A model generated the notes under the pieces. It did not search any database and was not told the DNA's origin. It saw only the letters and a program-made list of their open reading frames with translations. Shown here piece by piece: positions 23,959 through 27,097 of a DNA stretch of 27,097 nt; the first letter of the stretch is position 1; every line of letters starts with the position of its first letter. The stretch comes from an uncultured Actinomycetes bacterium. GTDB lineage: Bacteria > Actinomycetota > Actinomycetes > Nanopelagicales > Nanopelagicaceae. Where the stretch lies: contig CAIYQS010000148.1 in the NCBI GenBank assembly GCA_903928395.1, positions 1 to 27,097 on the forward strand, given 5' to 3'. Position numbers and translations under genes: made by a program.

Positions 23959-25224
23959 TTAGAGCTGTGGGATCCCTGCTGCAACGTTTGCCTTGAAGAA
24001 GGTATCCATCGATTGCGCTGAAGCCAATGGGCTCTTCCCGTTGACTAGAACGTCGGTCCAGAATGCTGGGAGAAGATCCCAGAATGCTTTTCCGCCAGGT
24101 GCTCCATTAAGGATTGCGCCAATCTGTGGAATACCAGCGACAGCGCCAGCCTTACCGAAGCCCTTTTGAGCATCAGTTACTGATGGATCCTTTTGAGCCT
24201 TCTTGTTAGCAGGTGGACGCAGTTCAACGTTCTGATATGCGACTGCACCAGCAGCTGAGCCAAAGAAGTTATTGAGCAGACTCTTTGCGCCTTGATCAAC
24301 GCCATGAGCGGCTGCGTAAACGGTCAAAAGCGCGCCAGATACTGAAGCGAATGCGGCGCCATTTTGACCGTGAAGAATTCCAGGAACTGGCATCAAGTTC
24401 ATGTCAAAGCCAGCCTTGGCATAATCCTGCCATTCCCAGTTTCCGATGATTGCGTAAGGAACAGTTCCAGCTAGGAATGCAGTCTTGCAACCGGTATCAG
24501 TTGCAGGGAAGAAACCATTGCTCTTGCCGTTCTTGCCCAAGAGGTACTTAGTGACGTTCGCTGCAACTGTAGCGGCAGGAAGTGGATCAGCAGATGGATC
24601 TACTGTGCCAGATGGTGTCATTACATATGGAGCTCCACCAAGTGCACTGAGAACAGATTCAGCGCCCCATGACATTCCGCCACCAGCAACACAAAGACCA
24701 GCAGTCAACTTATCTGCTGCTTTGTTAGCCAAATAGAAATTTACCATTTGAGCAAAAATTCCTGGCTTGCTTGTGAGCTTTGAGTTGTAAATCATTGCGA
24801 CATTGTTGATATCTAGTGGAACTCCGTACAGAACGCCTTTGTATGAAAGGTCGAAGAAGTTATTTGCGGTGAACTGCGCGCGGACTGATGAGGACAAAGT
24901 AACAGGGGCTAACTTGCCTTCCTTGGCACCTGTTGGAACCCAGTCATTTGCGCCGACCACGATATCTGGACCTGTAAGGGCGGTCGCATTACCGAAAGCT
25001 GTATCCAAAGCCGCAAAACTAGAGAATGGAACGATCTTGATGGTGTAACCAGGAACCCAGTCACCCTTAGCAGCAATTACTTGTTGCAAGTGTGGTCCAC
25101 GAGTTTCATCGGCCCAAACTATGATTGTCTTGGATGCAGCGTGAACTGGCGCAGAAACGAAGCCTGACATCAGACCCACTGTTAGCGTAAGGGCGGCTAC
25201 CTTTCCAAATTTACGTTGAATCAT
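23959..25224 (-). CDS. Extracellular sugar-binding protein, MalE-like
   Basis: A 421-residue solute-binding protein (family 1, carbohydrate) that should deliver maltodextrins to MalF/MalG. The start is ATG 25224: AGGAG lies 4 bases upstream, and the following 30 residues form a normal signal peptide (QRKFGKVAALTLTVGLMSG..., cleavage near VHA). A longer reading to 25284 adds 20 residues before the signal and is rejected. Typical segments are TIIVWADETRG, GPDIVVGANDWVP, YGVPLDINNVAMIYN, AIIGNWEWQDYAKAG and NNFFGSAAGAVAYQ. There is no lipobox Cys near the cleavage site, unusual for a binding protein in a cell without an outer membrane. A promoter and repeats lie upstream. Confidence 0.92.
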   Translation of the reverse strand: MIQRKFGKVAALTLTVGLMSGFVSAPVHAASKTIIVWADETRGPHLQQVIAAKGDWVPGYTIKIVPFSSFAALDTAFGNATALTGPDIVVGANDWVPTGAKEGKLAPVTLSSSVRAQFTANNFFDLSYKGVLYGVPLDINNVAMIYNSKLTSKPGIFAQMVNFYLANKAADKLTAGLCVAGGGMSWGAESVLSALGGAPYVMTPSGTVDPSADPLPAATVAANVTKYLLGKNGKSNGFFPATDTGCKTAFLAGTVPYAIIGNWEWQDYAKAGFDMNLMPVPGILHGQNGAAFASVSGALLTVYAAAHGVDQGAKSLLNNFFGSAAGAVAYQNVELRPPANKKAQKDPSVTDAQKGFGKAGAVAGIPQIGAILNGAPGGKAFWDLLPAFWTDVLVNGKSPLASAQSMDTFFKANVAAGIPQL

Positions 25225-25271
25225 GTGACTCCTATATATAAAGAATGTCTCACCGAGGGGATGAAACGAGT

Positions 25272-25313
25272 AAGCAAATTTCATACTACCTAGGGCATCA
25301 AGTCAAGCAAATT
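25272..25313 (-). promoter_or_regulatory. malE promoter candidate with 9-base direct repeat
   Basis: On the minus strand TTGCTT (25305-25310), a 16-base spacer and TAGTAT (25283-25288) form a plausible promoter, with about 50 bases of leader to the malE ATG. The sequence AATTTGCTT occurs twice in the same orientation (25305-25313 over the -35, 25272-25280 near the expected start), 33 bases apart, about three helical turns. The repeats could bind a regulator; none is encoded nearby. Confidence 0.4.
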
Positions 25314-25323
25314 AGCCTCTTTT

Positions 25324-25358
25324 AGCGCTCGCGCCATAGGTGGTACCACTAATATTAG
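25324..25358. repeat. Palindrome cluster upstream of malE
   Basis: Two perfect 10-bp palindromes lie next to each other, GTGGTACCAC (25340-25349) and CTAATATTAG (25349-25358), sharing one base, with AGCGCT (25324-25329) close by. They lie 10 or more bases upstream of the malE -35 candidate. LacI-type operators are usual for such loci, but the exact motif is not one I recognise. Confidence 0.35.
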
Positions 25359-25443
25359 GCTCATCTTTTGAAGTGGCGGAAACCGATACGCAATCGTTAT
25401 CTAATAACCTCTAGGTAACTGGTTCTAAGAAAATTCTAGGAAA

Positions 25444-27054
25444 TTACCGCTTTGTTTTAGCAAGCTGCCAAATGCCAACTTCTGCCGCAGCAGTTACGTA
25501 CTGAAGAACGCTGCCCTCAAAATCGACGCCGAACAAGGTCTTCTGATGTTGATATCCATATTTCGAAAGATCCAAATCTATTTTTGTTTTCTTCCGTGCC
25601 ACGACAACAAGAGCGTTCTCTTTCTTGCTTTCTCGCAGGAATGCGACGTAGTTGTCTTTTACCTGCACCCAACGCAATCCTCCAGAAGCAAAAGCGTTAC
25701 TGGATCGACGAATGGCTATCAGCTTTTTTACTTGCTCAAGAAAATCGAAGTCCCAATCCGAGCGATCATTCCAGTCAATTGTTCGTCTTGCATCTTCACC
25801 CCAAGCTCCACGCAATCCAATTTCATCACCTGCGAAGATCGAAGGCACTCCAGGATACGTAAGGAGCAACCCCATTCCGGCTAAATGTCGGTCTGCATCT
25901 CCGCCAACAACATTTCGAAATCGGGCTGTGTCATGAGAATTGAGCAAGAGCATGCTTGCAACGAGAGCGCGCCAGGGAATTCCAGCATTAAACATTCGCA
26001 TTGCGGAAACCATTTCATGGCCGGAGAATTCGGGAACTTTGGTCGGCAACCCAAAGAAGCCACCTTCTACCTCAGGATTATTTTTAAGCCATCCCCACAC
26101 CGGTCTCATAAAACCGTTGTAGTTCATCGTGCCATGCCAACCAAAACCATCGAGGTCACCGGGAAATTGATCTGCATTTTCGGCTACCAACCAAGCATCC
26201 GAATTTTCCGTATCCATGGCACTACGAATCCCTCTCATAACTTCTCGATTAAGATCTTGGTCTTTATATCGCCCTGTCATGTTCCCAACATCAATGCGCC
26301 ACCCGGCCATTGAGTAGGGAGCTCGTAGCCATTTGCGAACCACAGAATTCCTGGACTCCCACATCAATTTTCGCAGGATTGGAGAGGAGTAATTCAGTTT
26401 AGGCAAGGAGGCCAATCCCCACCAACCCTCGTACCCATGCTTTACCGACTTATCCCAGTAAAAAAATCCATGCTCCTTGCTTTTAGAATCTGCCAGCGCT
26501 TTTTTGATCCATGGGTGCCCCGCTCCACAGTGATTAGTGGTCAAGTCGCCCATAATTCGAATACCTTTTTTTGATGCTGCTTTGGAAAGAGCAAAAAGTG
26601 CCTCATCTCCCCCGAGCAATGGATCGACCTTGTCGAAGCTGCTCGCGTCGTACCGATGCGTGGAACTCGCAGGAAAGAACGGCGTGAAATAGATACCTGA
26701 TGCGCCCAAACTTGTAATGTGATCCAAATGTTCCTTCACGCCTTCGAGGTCACCACCAAAATATTCAACGCTTGTGTTCACACCTCGACCAGCCGGAAGA
26801 TCAGTCCATGTCTTACGCACGAAATTTGTTGGAATCTTTCGTAGCTTTCCCGAAGTCGCAAAACGGTCCGGGAATATTTGATAAAAAACTGAGTTATTGA
26901 TCCATTGCGGATATTTGGGTTTAGCGAAAATTTGAAAATCATTTGCGCTCGAAACATCAAATGGATAGAGACCTCCAGCGTTGAGCCAGTGATACCCACT
27001 CTTTCCAACAATAAGGAACCTGTATTGGGCGACTAAATTGATAACAGGAACAAA
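25444..27054 (-). CDS. Cytoplasmic GH13 neopullulanase/cyclomaltodextrinase-like enzyme, 5' end broken or frameshifted
   Basis: A GH13 enzyme without signal peptide, expected to cleave imported maltodextrins. Counting from the GTG at 26820: GDLTTNH (91-97), GWRIDVG with nucleophile Asp177, LVAEN with Glu214 and LNSHDTAR with Asp297 are all present, and LPKLN (139-143) resembles the MPKLN region of the neopullulanase group. The GTG cannot be the real start: 78 further codons upstream are open and encode the first barrel strand (SVFYQIFPDRFA) and the end of an N-terminal CBM34-like domain (QYRFLIVGKSGYHWLNAGG). That frame has no ATG, GTG or TTG start before tandem TAA TAA at 27055-27060. Either a frameshift (see 27055-27097) or an error near the window edge is likely. 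It lies 219 bases upstream of malE. Confidence 0.8.
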   Translation of the reverse strand, partial: FVPVINLVAQYRFLIVGKSGYHWLNAGGLYPFDVSSANDFQIFAKPKYPQWINNSVFYQIFPDRFATSGKLRKIPTNFVRKTWTDLPAGRGVNTSVEYFGGDLEGVKEHLDHITSLGASGIYFTPFFPASSTHRYDASSFDKVDPLLGGDEALFALSKAASKKGIRIMGDLTTNHCGAGHPWIKKALADSKSKEHGFFYWDKSVKHGYEGWWGLASLPKLNYSSPILRKLMWESRNSVVRKWLRAPYSMAGWRIDVGNMTGRYKDQDLNREVMRGIRSAMDTENSDAWLVAENADQFPGDLDGFGWHGTMNYNGFMRPVWGWLKNNPEVEGGFFGLPTKVPEFSGHEMVSAMRMFNAGIPWRALVASMLLLNSHDTARFRNVVGGDADRHLAGMGLLLTYPGVPSIFAGDEIGLRGAWGEDARRTIDWNDRSDWDFDFLEQVKKLIAIRRSSNAFASGGLRWVQVKDNYVAFLRESKKENALVVVARKKTKIDLDLSKYGYQHQKTLFGVDFEGSVLQYVTAAAEVGIWQLAKTKR

Positions 27055-27097
27055 TTATTACTGCATTGCCGGAAGCTATGCGTGTATTGACTTCTCC
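27055..27097 (-). pseudogene. Out-of-frame N-terminal piece of the GH13 gene at the window edge
   Basis: In the +1-shifted frame the last 43 bases are open on the minus strand (GEVNTRIASGNAVI...). Skipping one A in GTAATAATTT would join them to the GH13 frame as NAVIFVPVINLVAQYRF, which resembles the usual end of the CBM34-like domain before YRF. This supports a single-base shift near 27055-27060. Whether it is a real mutation, programmed or an assembly error cannot be told from here. Confidence 0.4.

Noticed and set aside
25225..25284. Longer malE start at 25284
   Set aside because: It would add 20 non-signal residues before the signal peptide, and AGGAG sits 4 bases before ATG 25224.
26778..27011. 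Open frame on the minus strand covering the GH13 5' region
   Set aside because: It is out of frame with the GH13 sequence, which over the same bases clearly encodes QYRF... and SVFYQIFPDRFA; the other frame has no recognisable features.

Overview
The window looks like a chromosomal segment of a small-genome, moderate-GC actinobacterium. I would guess a freshwater planktonic lineage of the acI/Nanopelagicales kind, but that is inference from gene content and compactness. The actinobacterial assignment rests on synteny: ispE-rsmA-tatD-metG / rsmI | PMT, then the glpR-rimJ-moeA(glp) | 5-FCL block and an fmdB gene, which matches the remembered order of Mycobacterium tuberculosis Rv0991c-Rv1011 with some members missing (no rpfB between tatD and rsmA, no galU beside moeA).

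Layout. 1-4612 (minus): end of a housekeeping operon (rsmI, metG, tatD, rsmA, ispE cut by the window edge) with abutting or ATGA-overlapping genes. 4645-6006 (plus): a protein O-mannosyltransferase. 6029-8333 (minus): a probable cell-division module, with a GlpR/SepX-like membrane protein, a RimJ-like acetyltransferase and a strongly shortened MoeA/gephyrin-like protein; 5-FCL is divergent. 8911-11426 (minus): a CopC-like membrane-anchored protein and a CopD-CtaG fusion (copper/cytochrome oxidase assembly). 11518-14654: fmdB, a 38-residue small ORF coupled to a TetR regulator, and a divergent MMPL exporter with a well-formed promoter flanked by two matching operator-like sites. 14736-14808 (minus): tRNA-Arg(CCT). 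14951-17182 (plus): a secreted coiled-coil protein and a membrane GGDEF diguanylate cyclase. 17142-19369: divergent CPD photolyase and esterase. 19370-27097 (minus): an alpha-glucan locus, with a cytoplasmic neopullulanase-like GH13 (N-terminus frame-broken near the window end), MalE-, MalF- and MalG-like transport proteins and an exported GH13 alpha-amylase. The amylase would cut starch outside the cell, MalEFG would import maltodextrins, and the cytoplasmic GH13 would cut them further. No MalK ATPase is present, so a shared ATPase elsewhere is implied.

The most consistent unexplained signal is in the upstream regions. Many first genes carry a -10-like hexamer (TAnnnT or nAnnnT) exactly 6 bases before the start codon and no Shine-Dalgarno, which predicts leaderless mRNAs. 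Three divergent pairs (rsmI/PMT, moeA/5-FCL, photolyase/esterase) have start codons only 17-33 bp apart, so both promoters must lie inside the same tiny, partly symmetric element. No CRISPR array, insertion sequence or prophage was seen. No gap between genes exceeds 300 bases; the largest are 14655-14950, which holds a hairpin and the tRNA, and 25225-25443, which holds the malE promoter region.
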